From Streptococcus parasanguinis (GTDB lineage Bacteria > Bacillota > Bacilli > Lactobacillales > Streptococcaceae), in NCBI RefSeq assembly GCF_901875555.1, contig NZ_CABFMD010000011.1, forward strand, positions 248,001 to 312,000: DNA of 64,000 nucleotides, in the 5' to 3' direction. Each line of letters starts with the position of its first letter. Positions within the stretch are counted from its first letter, which is position 1. The position numbers were made by a program, and so were the translations under genes. Positions 34,328-42,593 of this stretch are shown here, piece after piece. The notes beneath the pieces are model-generated. The model had not been told where the DNA came from. It ran no database searches and was given only the letters and a program-made list of their open reading frames with translations.

Positions 34328-36451
34328 TTGAATAAAATATTTAGAAATATTGGAATCGCAGGTTTATTTACTTCTTTGATTTCAATTTGGTTATTATTAA
34401 CTACTGTAAAAAAAATAGGTGCCCCAGATGCGTCTATTAAAATTATACATTGGATAACAAAATATGAAAATATCTTGTTGATTTTAATGTTATTCGTCGC
34501 TTTATTATCTGTTGTTTTTTTGATAAGTTCTTCCAAAAAAATTAGAGAGTTATTATTTAAATATAGGTATATCTTAGCTTTAGTAATACTATTTATTGCT
34601 GTTTTATTTAAAATTAATGGGTCATCCATGGGAATTTTAGGTATCTTTTTAAATAATACTGATAAAGATCATATATTACTTGGTGTAAGTAGGACTTTAC
34701 GATCGGATGAGTGGTCAGTAAGTCTTCCATTTCAATTATCTCAATCATTTAATCATTATGCTTATTACTCATCTTTGATAAGGGGTGGAGGTACAGATAC
34801 TTTTATTTTGAGTGGTTTAGCATCATGGGATTTTGCTACCTTATTTAGACCAGCGAACTTAGGATTCCTATTTTTAGGTTTTGAGCGTGGCCTTTCATTT
34901 TTATGGACCTTCAAAATACTATTTCTATTCATGTCTGTGTTTGAAATGGGCCGGGTTGTGACGAATGATAATAGAAAGTTATCATTGTTTCTATCATTTA
35001 TGATAACATTTAGTGCCGTCGTTCAATGGTGGTATGGCATGATCGAAATGATTGCGGCAGGTAGTATTTTTATTGTCTTATTTGATAAATATTTGAAAGA
35101 AAATAGGCCTTTTCTAAAATTAATTTATACAGTAATTATGTCATGGACGGGAAGTGTATATATTCTTACCTTCTATCCGGCCTGGCAAGTACCATTGGCT
35201 TATATTTTCTTTGTATTATTAGTTTATATTATCATTGAAAATTACAAGACTTTTAATTTCAATTATAAACTTGATTTATCACTGCTCACTTTAATGACAG
35301 TCCTCATCATTACTTCCTCATATATAGTATTAAGTAAGGCATGGCCTACTGTTCAAACAACAATGAATACTGTCTATCCAGGTAATAGGGTTTCTTTTGG
35401 AGGTGGAGCTTTTAAATGGATATTTGACTATGTTTATCAGATTTTCTATCCTATAACTGATATTATTGATGAGCGTGCAATGGATTCAGTTTATGATCTG
35501 TTTCCAGTCACACAGGTTTTAGCAATTTTAGCAATTATTAAAACAAAAGATAAATTGTTAAGTATGCTAATGATGATTGATGCCCTGTTCTTGTTTTATA
35601 TCTCATTTTCTATTCCCAAAATTTTTGCAAGAATTACGTTATTGTCTTTTACAACCCCTGCAAGATTACTGAGTGTCTTTGGAATTTTGAACTTAATAAT
35701 ATTAGTTCGTTTTCTAACGATTTCAACAAAAAGATGTTTATCAAGGATTGGCTCTTTTATCACTGCTATCCTGTTATCAGTAGGAATCGTTTTTATTTCT
35801 AAAGGGGAGATTAGAGAGTACTTATTGACAACAATAGGGGGAGTTGATCAACAGACTTACTTTAGATTATTTACTTTAGTTGCAATTTTTGTATTGTTTG
35901 CTATCCTGTATTTTGTATTTCGTAGAAATTTAAATGGAATCTTAGTTATGGGAATTTCCATTAGTTTCCTAGCTGGTGTACTTGCGAACCCAGTTCGTGT
36001 TGGAAGTGATGTAGTAACAAAAAGTCCTTTAGTAGAACGTATTAAATCTATAAATAGTTCTGATCCAGGATTATGGATCGTCGAAGGAGGACTTCCTGCA
36101 TTACCATACAATAATGTACCATTATTAGGAGGAGCTTCTGTTTTAAATTCTACAAATGCATATCCGAATATCAAATTATGGAAGAAAATTGATAAAGAAA
36201 ATGATGATTCGAAAGTATACAATCGTTATGCACATATTAGTTTTAATCTAATAGATGAAAATTCTGAAGCAAAATTTAAATTGAATAGCCCAGATTCTTA
36301 TACTGTTTCACTACCAATCACTGAATTGAAAACACTGAAAATTAAGTATATTATGACTGATCGGAATCTTGAAGATCTCTCTAATGGCATGATAAATTTT
36401 GAACAGATAGCTGATGTGAATGGAATTAAAATATATACAGTTAAGTATTAA
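34328..36451 (+). CDS. Large polytopic membrane protein, GT-C-like (GacL-like)
   Basis: This 707-residue protein has about 12 membrane helices followed by an extracellular C-terminal domain (residues ~560-707). The early loop RTLRSDEWSVSLPFQLSQ contains the acidic pair expected of GT-C enzymes. Such proteins transfer a sugar from undecaprenyl phosphate to an exported polymer, the role of GacL in group A carbohydrate. Start TTG 34328 behind GAGG. Strong AT bias. I do not recognise a named family with certainty; the assignment rests on topology and gene order. Confidence 0.7.
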   Translation: MNKIFRNIGIAGLFTSLISIWLLLTTVKKIGAPDASIKIIHWITKYENILLILMLFVALLSVVFLISSSKKIRELLFKYRYILALVILFIAVLFKINGSSMGILGIFLNNTDKDHILLGVSRTLRSDEWSVSLPFQLSQSFNHYAYYSSLIRGGGTDTFILSGLASWDFATLFRPANLGFLFLGFERGLSFLWTFKILFLFMSVFEMGRVVTNDNRKLSLFLSFMITFSAVVQWWYGMIEMIAAGSIFIVLFDKYLKENRPFLKLIYTVIMSWTGSVYILTFYPAWQVPLAYIFFVLLVYIIIENYKTFNFNYKLDLSLLTLMTVLIITSSYIVLSKAWPTVQTTMNTVYPGNRVSFGGGAFKWIFDYVYQIFYPITDIIDERAMDSVYDLFPVTQVLAILAIIKTKDKLLSMLMMIDALFLFYISFSIPKIFARITLLSFTTPARLLSVFGILNLIILVRFLTISTKRCLSRIGSFITAILLSVGIVFISKGEIREYLLTTIGGVDQQTYFRLFTLVAIFVLFAILYFVFRRNLNGILVMGISISFLAGVLANPVRVGSDVVTKSPLVERIKSINSSDPGLWIVEGGLPALPYNNVPLLGGASVLNSTNAYPNIKLWKKIDKENDDSKVYNRYAHISFNLIDENSEAKFKLNSPDSYTVSLPITELKTLKIKYIMTDRNLEDLSNGMINFEQIADVNGIKIYTVKY

Positions 36452-36467
36452 TTTTATAGTGTATAAC

Positions 36468-36497
36468 AAAAAACTAGGGGAAACCCTAGTTTTTTGT
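36468..36497 (+). terminator. Terminator at the end of the AT-rich module
   Basis: AAAAACTAGGG pairs with CCCTAGTTTTT around GGAAA-like loop bases and runs into TTTTTTG. It cleanly separates the variable module from the GtrB-type gene. Confidence 0.85.
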
Positions 36498-36531
36498 TAC
36501 AATAGAAAGTGAATAAGTCAAGGAGTAAGAG

Positions 36532-37458
36532 ATGACCATATCAGTTGTAGTCCCATGTTTTAACGAAGAAGAATCGATTCCATTGTTTTATAGAGAGATG
36601 GAACGCGTTCGGATGGAGATGGGAGAAAAATTTGAATATATTTTTATAAATGATGGTTCCTCAGATGGTACGCTATCCGTTCTTCGAAAGATACATGTTA
36701 CAGATTCAAATGTGCACTACCTTTCTTTTTCTCGAAATTTTGGAAAAGAGGCTGCACTATATGCTGGACTTGAGCGTGCTAGTGGTGAATACGTGACCGT
36801 CATGGACGTGGATCTACAAGATCCTCCAGAGCTATTGATCGAAATGAAGCAGAAGTTGGATCAGCAGCCAGATCTAGACTGTATCGGGACTCGTCGAGTG
36901 ACTCGTGATGGGGAACCACCGATTCGTTCCTTCTTTGCACGGATGTTTTATAAATTGATCAATCATATTAGCCAAGTGGAAATGGTCGATGGAGCGCGTG
37001 ATTTCCGTTTGATGCGTCGTCCTATGGTCGATGCCATTATGGAGTTATCGGAGTACAATCGTTTTTCAAAAGGGATTTTTGCTTGGGTAGGATTTGAGAC
37101 AGAATACCTCGAATATAAAAATGTAGAGCGCGTGGCAGGAGAGACGTCTTGGAATTTTTGGTCTCTCTTCAAATACTCGATTGAAGGGATCGTTAACTTC
37201 TCAGATGCCCCACTAAATATTGCCTTTATTGGTGGACTTCTATCTTGGATTTTAGCATTTGTCATGATGATCTTGATTGTGATTCGTACTTTAGTATTTG
37301 GAGATCCTACTTCTGGATGGCCATCCCTCATGACAGTGATTCTTTTCCTAGGAGGGTTCCAATTATTAACCATCGGGATTTTAGGGAAATATATCGGTAA
37401 GATCTTTATGGAAACCAAGAAACGTCCAATCTATGTTATCAAAGAGAAAAGTGAGTAA
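36532..37458 (+). CDS. GtrB-type undecaprenyl-phosphate glycosyltransferase
   Basis: This 308-residue GT2 has a catalytic domain with ISVVVPCFNEEESIPLFY, FINDGSSDGT and VMDVDLQDPPEL. Two C-terminal membrane helices follow (about residues 228-252 and 262-285). This is the GtrB/Csb architecture that makes undecaprenyl-P-glucose or similar donors. It sits between a terminator and rmlD with its own promoter region, and its base composition matches the core genome, unlike the preceding block. It is the second such synthase in the locus. Confidence 0.85.
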   Translation: MTISVVVPCFNEEESIPLFYREMERVRMEMGEKFEYIFINDGSSDGTLSVLRKIHVTDSNVHYLSFSRNFGKEAALYAGLERASGEYVTVMDVDLQDPPELLIEMKQKLDQQPDLDCIGTRRVTRDGEPPIRSFFARMFYKLINHISQVEMVDGARDFRLMRRPMVDAIMELSEYNRFSKGIFAWVGFETEYLEYKNVERVAGETSWNFWSLFKYSIEGIVNFSDAPLNIAFIGGLLSWILAFVMMILIVIRTLVFGDPTSGWPSLMTVILFLGGFQLLTIGILGKYIGKIFMETKKRPIYVIKEKSE

Positions 37459-37460
37459 AA

Positions 37461-37483
37461 AGCAGAAAACTTCTGCTTTTTTT
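37461..37483 (+). terminator. Terminator between GtrB-type gene and rmlD
   Basis: AGCAGAA/TTCTGCT with an AAC loop and a run of seven T. Confidence 0.85.
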
Positions 37484-37491
37484 GCTATAAT
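37483..37491 (+). promoter_or_regulatory. Extended -10 promoter of rmlD
   Basis: TGCTATAAT is an extended -10 immediately after the terminator, 32 bases before the rmlD ATG. Confidence 0.5.
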
Positions 37492-37523
37492 GATAAGGAA
37501 AGAGCATTTGAAAGGAACGTAAC

Positions 37524-38375
37524 ATGATTTTAATTACAGGAGCAAATGGTCAACTTGGAACAGAGCTTCGCCATTTGTTAGATGAACGAAATGAAGAATA
37601 TGTAGCTGTAGATGTAGCTGAAATGGACATCACAAATGCAGAGAAAGTAGACGAAGTATTTGCGGAAGTAAAACCAACCTTGGTATATCACTGTGCTGCT
37701 TACACAGCTGTTGATGCTGCTGAAGATGAAGGAAAAGAGTTGGACTATGCCATCAACGTGACTGGTACGGAAAATGTAGCAAAAGCGTCTGAAAAACACG
37801 GTGCAACCTTGGTTTATATCTCAACCGACTATGTTTTTGATGGTAAAAAACCAGTGGGACAAGAATGGGAAGTAGACGATCAACCAGATCCTCAAACTGA
37901 GTACGGTCGTACAAAACGTATGGGGGAAGAATTGGTTGAGAAGCATGTTTCTAACTTCTATATCATCCGTACAGCTTGGGTCTTCGGGAACTACGGTAAG
38001 AACTTTGTCTTCACCATGCAAAACCTTGCGAAGACTCATAAGACTTTGACGGTCGTTAATGACCAACATGGTCGTCCAACCTGGACACGTACCCTTGCTG
38101 AGTTCATGACTTATTTGGCTGAAAACCGTAAGGAGTATGGTTATTACCACTTGTCTAACGATGCGAAAGAAGATACAACTTGGTATGACTTTGCAGTTGA
38201 AATCCTCAAAGATACGGATGTTGAAGTGAAGCCAGTGGATTCTAGCCAATTCCCAGCCAAGGCGAAACGCCCTCTTAACTCAACCATGAGCTTGGCAAAA
38301 GCAAAAGCTACAGGGTTCGTCATTCCAACTTGGCAAGATGCCTTGAAAGAGTTTTACAAACAAGAAGTGAAATAA
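37524..38375 (+). CDS. rfbD: dTDP-4-dehydrorhamnose reductase (RmlD/GacA)
   Basis: This enzyme makes dTDP-L-rhamnose, the donor for the rhamnan backbone, in the last step of the pathway. It is a short-chain dehydrogenase of 283 residues with NAD(P) motif ITGANGQLGTELR, STDYVFDG and the catalytic Tyr-x-x-x-Lys in YGRTKRMGE (residues ~128-136). The streptococcal GacA type lies directly before the rhamnan operon, as here; rmlABC are not in this window. AAAGGAA precedes the ATG. Confidence 0.93.
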   Translation: MILITGANGQLGTELRHLLDERNEEYVAVDVAEMDITNAEKVDEVFAEVKPTLVYHCAAYTAVDAAEDEGKELDYAINVTGTENVAKASEKHGATLVYISTDYVFDGKKPVGQEWEVDDQPDPQTEYGRTKRMGEELVEKHVSNFYIIRTAWVFGNYGKNFVFTMQNLAKTHKTLTVVNDQHGRPTWTRTLAEFMTYLAENRKEYGYYHLSNDAKEDTTWYDFAVEILKDTDVEVKPVDSSQFPAKAKRPLNSTMSLAKAKATGFVIPTWQDALKEFYKQEVK

Positions 38376-38385
38376 GTGAAAATTG

Positions 38386-38410
38386 AAGCGACCCTTGTGG
38401 TCGCTTTTCT
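38386..38410 (+). terminator. Terminator after rmlD
   Basis: AAGCGACC/GGTCGCTT with a 5-nt loop and TTTTC tail. Confidence 0.75.
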
Positions 38411-38441
38411 GTTTGGATTAGGCAAAAAGCCTAGAAAATGG

Positions 38442-38447
38442 TATAAT
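38442..38447 (+). promoter_or_regulatory. -10 box of the rgp operon
   Basis: TATAAT lies 35 bases before rgpA. A small palindrome AGGC-aaaaa-GCCT (38420-38432) occupies the -35 area and could be an operator. Confidence 0.5.
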
Positions 38448-38481
38448 TGAATAGACTGTAAATTGTTAGAAAGGGAATCAT

Positions 38482-39630
38482 ATGCAACACGTTTTTATTA
38501 TCGGAAGTCGTGGGCTTCCGGCTCAATATGGCGGTTTTGAGACTTTTGTGGACCAATTGGTTTCGCGTCAAGTGTCTCCAGATATCCAGTACCATGTTGC
38601 TTGCCTTTCTAATGATCAAGCCTATCATCATTTTGACTATAAGGGTGTCGATTGTTTCACGATTAAAGCACCCAAGCTTGGACCTGCGCGTGTCATCGCT
38701 TATGATATGATGGCCATCAACTATGCCTTGAAGGTTATCAAAAAGCAAGGAATTGCACAGCCGATTTTTTATGTTTTGGGCAATACTATTGGGGCCTTTG
38801 TGGCACCCTTTGCGCGTAAGATTCATAAGATGGGTGGTCAATTCTATATCAATCCAGATGGACTGGAGTGGAAGCGGGCCAAGTGGGCTAAACCGATCCA
38901 AGCCTATCTCAAGTATTCTGAAAAGATCATGACGCGCCATGCAGATTTGGTGATTTCTGACAACCCAGGAATCGAGTCCTATATCAAAGAAGCCTACCCT
39001 TGGTCCAAGACGACCTATATTGCCTATGGGACGGACTTATCTCCGACCAGCCTGACCAGTCAGGATAGGAAGGTCAGAGAACTCTATCAGAAGTGGCAGA
39101 CACAAGAGAAAAACTATTACTTGATCTTGGGTCGCTTTGTTCCAGAAAATAATTACGAGACTGCCATTCGTGAATTCCTGGCCTCTTCTACCAAGCGGGA
39201 TTTGGTCATTATTTGTAACCATGAAGGCAATCCCTATTTTGAAGAGCTTCGAACTCGAACAGGCTTTGATCAGGATCCACGTGTAAAATTTGTAGGAACG
39301 GTCTATGACCAAGACCTGTTGAAGTATATCCGTAAAGAAGCCTTCGCCTATATTCATGGTCATGAAGTGGGAGGAACCAATCCGGGACTCCTAGAGGCTC
39401 TTGCTCAGACGGATCTGAATTTGGTTTTAGGTGTTTCCTTTAACCAAACGGTCGCAAAGGACACAGCTCAATATTGGACCAAAGAAACTGGGAATTTGGC
39501 GCATTTAATTGACCAGGTCGATTCTTTAGAAGATGTATCTAAATGGGGTCAATTAGCCAAAGCCAATATGAAACAAAACTTTACCTGGGAAAAAATTGTA
39601 GGTGAGTACGAGGAATTATTCTTATCATGA
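38482..39630 (+). CDS. rgpA: Rhamnosyltransferase RgpA/GacB (DUF1972, GT4)
   Basis: This first rhamnosyltransferase of the backbone adds L-rhamnose to the lipid-linked GlcNAc primer. The N-terminus MQHVFIIGSRGLPAQYGGFE is the DUF1972 signature; the C-terminal GT-B half has LGRFVPENNYETA and GGTNPGLLEALA (donor-site Glu). It is 382 residues, the family norm. It overlaps rgpB by 4 bases and starts the co-transcribed rgp operon. Confidence 0.93.
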   Translation: MQHVFIIGSRGLPAQYGGFETFVDQLVSRQVSPDIQYHVACLSNDQAYHHFDYKGVDCFTIKAPKLGPARVIAYDMMAINYALKVIKKQGIAQPIFYVLGNTIGAFVAPFARKIHKMGGQFYINPDGLEWKRAKWAKPIQAYLKYSEKIMTRHADLVISDNPGIESYIKEAYPWSKTTYIAYGTDLSPTSLTSQDRKVRELYQKWQTQEKNYYLILGRFVPENNYETAIREFLASSTKRDLVIICNHEGNPYFEELRTRTGFDQDPRVKFVGTVYDQDLLKYIRKEAFAYIHGHEVGGTNPGLLEALAQTDLNLVLGVSFNQTVAKDTAQYWTKETGNLAHLIDQVDSLEDVSKWGQLAKANMKQNFTWEKIVGEYEELFLS

Positions 39631-40568
39631 AAGTAAATATCTTGTTGTCCACCTATAATGGTGAACAGTATCTAAAAGAGCAGGTCAAAAGTATCCAAGA
39701 CCAGACTTATCAAGACTGGCAACTCTTGATCCGGGATGATGGGTCAACAGATGGGACAGTGGAGATCATTCAAGAGCTGGTAGCTCAGGATGAGCGTATT
39801 CGCTTTATCAATCAAGGAGCCATCGAAAATCTGGGTGTCATCAAGAGTTTTCACACACTGTTAAAATATGAAAAGGCTGATCTTTATTGCTTTAGTGACC
39901 AAGACGATGTTTGGCTACCAGAAAAGATTGCCCTACAAGTGGAAGAAGCAGAGAAACATCTGCAAGAAGAACCTTTGCTGGTCTACACAGATTTAAAAGT
40001 GGTCGATGAGAACTTGAATGTGCAGCATGAAAGTATGATTCGCACCCAGTCTGATCATGCAAATACGGAACTCATTCAAGAATTGACGGAAAATACAGTA
40101 ACTGGTGGAGTAGCCATGATTAACCATGCCCTGGCGGATTTATGGACAGGTCAGGAACAACATGCGCTTCTCATGCATGATTGGTACCTATCATTGTTGG
40201 CAACTGCCTTTGGGAAGCTCATCTATATCGATCAGCCGACAGAGTTGTACCGTCAGCACAGTAGCAACGTTCTAGGAGCTCGAACCCTAAGAAAACGGGT
40301 TAAAAACTGGGTTCGCCCTCATATTTTGTTTGCTAAATATTGGAATCTCATCGAGTCCAGTCAAGAACAAGCAAAAAATTTATTGGATCTGCCAATCAGT
40401 CCCCAAAATAAAGAAATTATTGAAAACTTTGTGACCATCATTGACGTTCCGCTAAGAGAACGTTTGAGACGGATTCGTCAGTATGGTTATCGCAAGAACC
40501 GAGCTTTTCATACCTTTGTGTTTACTAGCTTAATTCTGACAAAGTTTGCATATCGAGGTAAAAAATAA
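39627..40568 (+). CDS. rgpB: Rhamnosyltransferase RgpB/GacC (GT2)
   Basis: This GT-A rhamnosyltransferase extends the rhamnan chain. It shows VNILLSTYNGEQYLKEQVKS, RDDGSTDGT and CFSDQDDVWLPEK (DxD ~residues 91-96), and a WYLSLLATAFG segment around residue 190. 313 residues. It overlaps rgpA and abuts rgpC by one base, the order conserved from Streptococcus mutans to Streptococcus pyogenes. Confidence 0.93.
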   Translation: MKVNILLSTYNGEQYLKEQVKSIQDQTYQDWQLLIRDDGSTDGTVEIIQELVAQDERIRFINQGAIENLGVIKSFHTLLKYEKADLYCFSDQDDVWLPEKIALQVEEAEKHLQEEPLLVYTDLKVVDENLNVQHESMIRTQSDHANTELIQELTENTVTGGVAMINHALADLWTGQEQHALLMHDWYLSLLATAFGKLIYIDQPTELYRQHSSNVLGARTLRKRVKNWVRPHILFAKYWNLIESSQEQAKNLLDLPISPQNKEIIENFVTIIDVPLRERLRRIRQYGYRKNRAFHTFVFTSLILTKFAYRGKK

Positions 40569-41374
40569 TGTTTGACGTTTTTAGTCAGAAAAATCGAATT
40601 TTATTACGAGAGTTAATTAAAACAGACTTTAAATTACGCTACCAAGGTTCAGCGATCGGTTATCTTTGGTCGATTTTAAAGCCCTTGATGACTTTCACCA
40701 TCATGTATATTGTCTTCATCCGATTCTTACGCTTGGGTGGAGATGTACCCCATTTCCCAGTTGCCCTCTTGTTGGCCAATGTAATCTGGGGCTTCTTCTC
40801 AGAAGCAACTTCTATGGGGATGGTGTCGATCGTTAGTCGAGGCGACCTATTACGGAAGTTGAACTTCTCCAAACACATCATTGTCTTGTCCGCAATTTCA
40901 GGAGCAGCGATTAACTTTGTCATTAACCTGATTGTGGTCTTGATTTTTTCATTCTTTAATGGGGTGACATTTTCTTGGACAGCCTTGATGGTGATTCCGC
41001 TATTCTTTGAGTTATTCTTGATGGCGACAGGATGTGCATTGATCTTAGCGACATTTTTTGTCCGTTTCCGTGACCTAGGTCAAGTTTGGGAAGTGCTCTT
41101 ACAAGCAGGCTTGTATGCGACGCCAATTATCTATCCGATTACCTTTATCGCAGACCGCAATCCATGGGCTGCTAAGTTGGTCATGATGAATCCCTTGGCT
41201 CAAATTATTCAAGACATGCGTTATTTCTTGATTGATAAGGCCAACACCCCAGTCTGGCTTTTGGTGGAGAATAAGTTCTTGGTACTGATTCCTTATGTCT
41301 TGCCAATTCTTATTTTTATCGCTGGCTTTGCTTACTTTAACAAACATGCTAAGAAATTTGCGGAGATCCTCTAA
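40568..41374 (+). CDS. rgpC: Rhamnan ABC transporter permease RgpC/GacD
   Basis: This ABC-2 permease has 268 residues, six membrane helices and the Wzm-type N-terminus LIKTDFKLRYQGSAIGYLWS. It exports the finished rhamnan on undecaprenyl diphosphate. Its start shares a base with the rgpB stop and its stop shares one with the rgpD start, so translation is tightly coupled. Confidence 0.93.
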   Translation: MFDVFSQKNRILLRELIKTDFKLRYQGSAIGYLWSILKPLMTFTIMYIVFIRFLRLGGDVPHFPVALLLANVIWGFFSEATSMGMVSIVSRGDLLRKLNFSKHIIVLSAISGAAINFVINLIVVLIFSFFNGVTFSWTALMVIPLFFELFLMATGCALILATFFVRFRDLGQVWEVLLQAGLYATPIIYPITFIADRNPWAAKLVMMNPLAQIIQDMRYFLIDKANTPVWLLVENKFLVLIPYVLPILIFIAGFAYFNKHAKKFAEIL

Positions 41375-42576
41375 TGACAGATAAACAAATTGCAGTAAAA
41401 GTAGACCATGTCAGCAAGTACTTTAAGTTGCCAACAGAAGCAACCAATAGTCTTCGGACAGCTATGGTTAATCGCTTCAAAGGCATTAAAGGCTACAAAG
41501 AACAGCACGTTCTTAAGGATATTTCTTTTGAAGTAGAAAAAGGAGACTTTTTCGGGATCCTCGGAAGAAATGGTTCTGGAAAATCAACCCTCTTAAAAAT
41601 TATTTCTGAAATCTATGTGCCGGAAAAAGGCACCGTCACCATCGATGGGAAGTTGGTATCCTTTATCGAGCTTGGAGTGGGCTTTAACCCTGAACTGACA
41701 GGTCGTGAAAATGTCTATATGAATGGGGCTATGCTGGGCTTCTCAACAGCTGAAATTGATGCCATGTATGATGACATCGTAGACTTTGCTGAGTTGCATG
41801 ACTTCATGAACCAAAAACTCAAGAACTACTCATCAGGGATGCAGGTTCGTCTGGCCTTTTCGGTTGCCATCAAGGCCCAAGGTGATATCTTGATTTTGGA
41901 CGAGGTCCTAGCAGTAGGAGATGAAGCCTTCCAACGCAAATGTAACGATTATTTCCAAGAACGCAAGAAATCAGGTAAAACCACGATTCTAGTTACCCAC
42001 GATATGGGAGCCGTTAAGAAATATTGTAACAAGGCTGTTTTGATTGAAAATGGTTTGGTGAAAGCCATTGGTGATCCTTTTGACGTTTCTGATCAATATA
42101 GTTTTGACAATTTGGAATCGAGCTCCCATCCTAATGGAAATGAAGATGAGGACTTGGTCACAGCGGAAGTTAAAGATTTTACTGCTAGACTGCTTTCTCC
42201 TAAGAAAGTAACTCCTGATGATGAGGTTGTTATTGAGTTTTCATTTGATCTATTAGATGATTCTGTGAATCCTCATATAGCCTTTTCATTTGTTGATATT
42301 TCTACTGGGAATGGGCTTTATAATGATAATTCCATGGATATTCCATTATCTGGTGTCGGACCTAAAAAAATCACCTATAAGTGTAAACTACCGTACTTTA
42401 ATCATGTGAAATTAAGATTAGTAGCATTTTTAAGAGACGAAAATCAAGAAAACTTAGCAATATTGTCGACAACGAACCCTCCAGTTTTTTCAATTGATCG
42501 GGTTGTGGATCGGACAAATCGTTCAGAGTTGGATTCTTCTACTGGATTGTTAATCCGTCAAGGCAAGTGGGAATAA
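41374..42576 (+). CDS. rgpD: Rhamnan ABC transporter ATPase RgpD/GacE with Wzt-like C-terminal domain
   Basis: This is the 400-residue ATPase. Walker A LGRNGSGKST, the Wzt-type SFIELGVGFNPELTGRENVY, signature YSSGMQVRLAF, Walker B ILILDEVLAVGD and VTHD are present in residues 1-245. Residues ~260-400 form a beta-rich C-terminal domain like the polysaccharide-binding domain of Wzt. The DNA becomes clearly AT-richer from about 42130, exactly where this domain begins, which suggests exchange of the specificity domain. Confidence 0.93.
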   Translation: MTDKQIAVKVDHVSKYFKLPTEATNSLRTAMVNRFKGIKGYKEQHVLKDISFEVEKGDFFGILGRNGSGKSTLLKIISEIYVPEKGTVTIDGKLVSFIELGVGFNPELTGRENVYMNGAMLGFSTAEIDAMYDDIVDFAELHDFMNQKLKNYSSGMQVRLAFSVAIKAQGDILILDEVLAVGDEAFQRKCNDYFQERKKSGKTTILVTHDMGAVKKYCNKAVLIENGLVKAIGDPFDVSDQYSFDNLESSSHPNGNEDEDLVTAEVKDFTARLLSPKKVTPDDEVVIEFSFDLLDDSVNPHIAFSFVDISTGNGLYNDNSMDIPLSGVGPKKITYKCKLPYFNHVKLRLVAFLRDENQENLAILSTTNPPVFSIDRVVDRTNRSELDSSTGLLIRQGKWE

Positions 42577-42593
42577 TTTCTTTGGTGTAGGCT

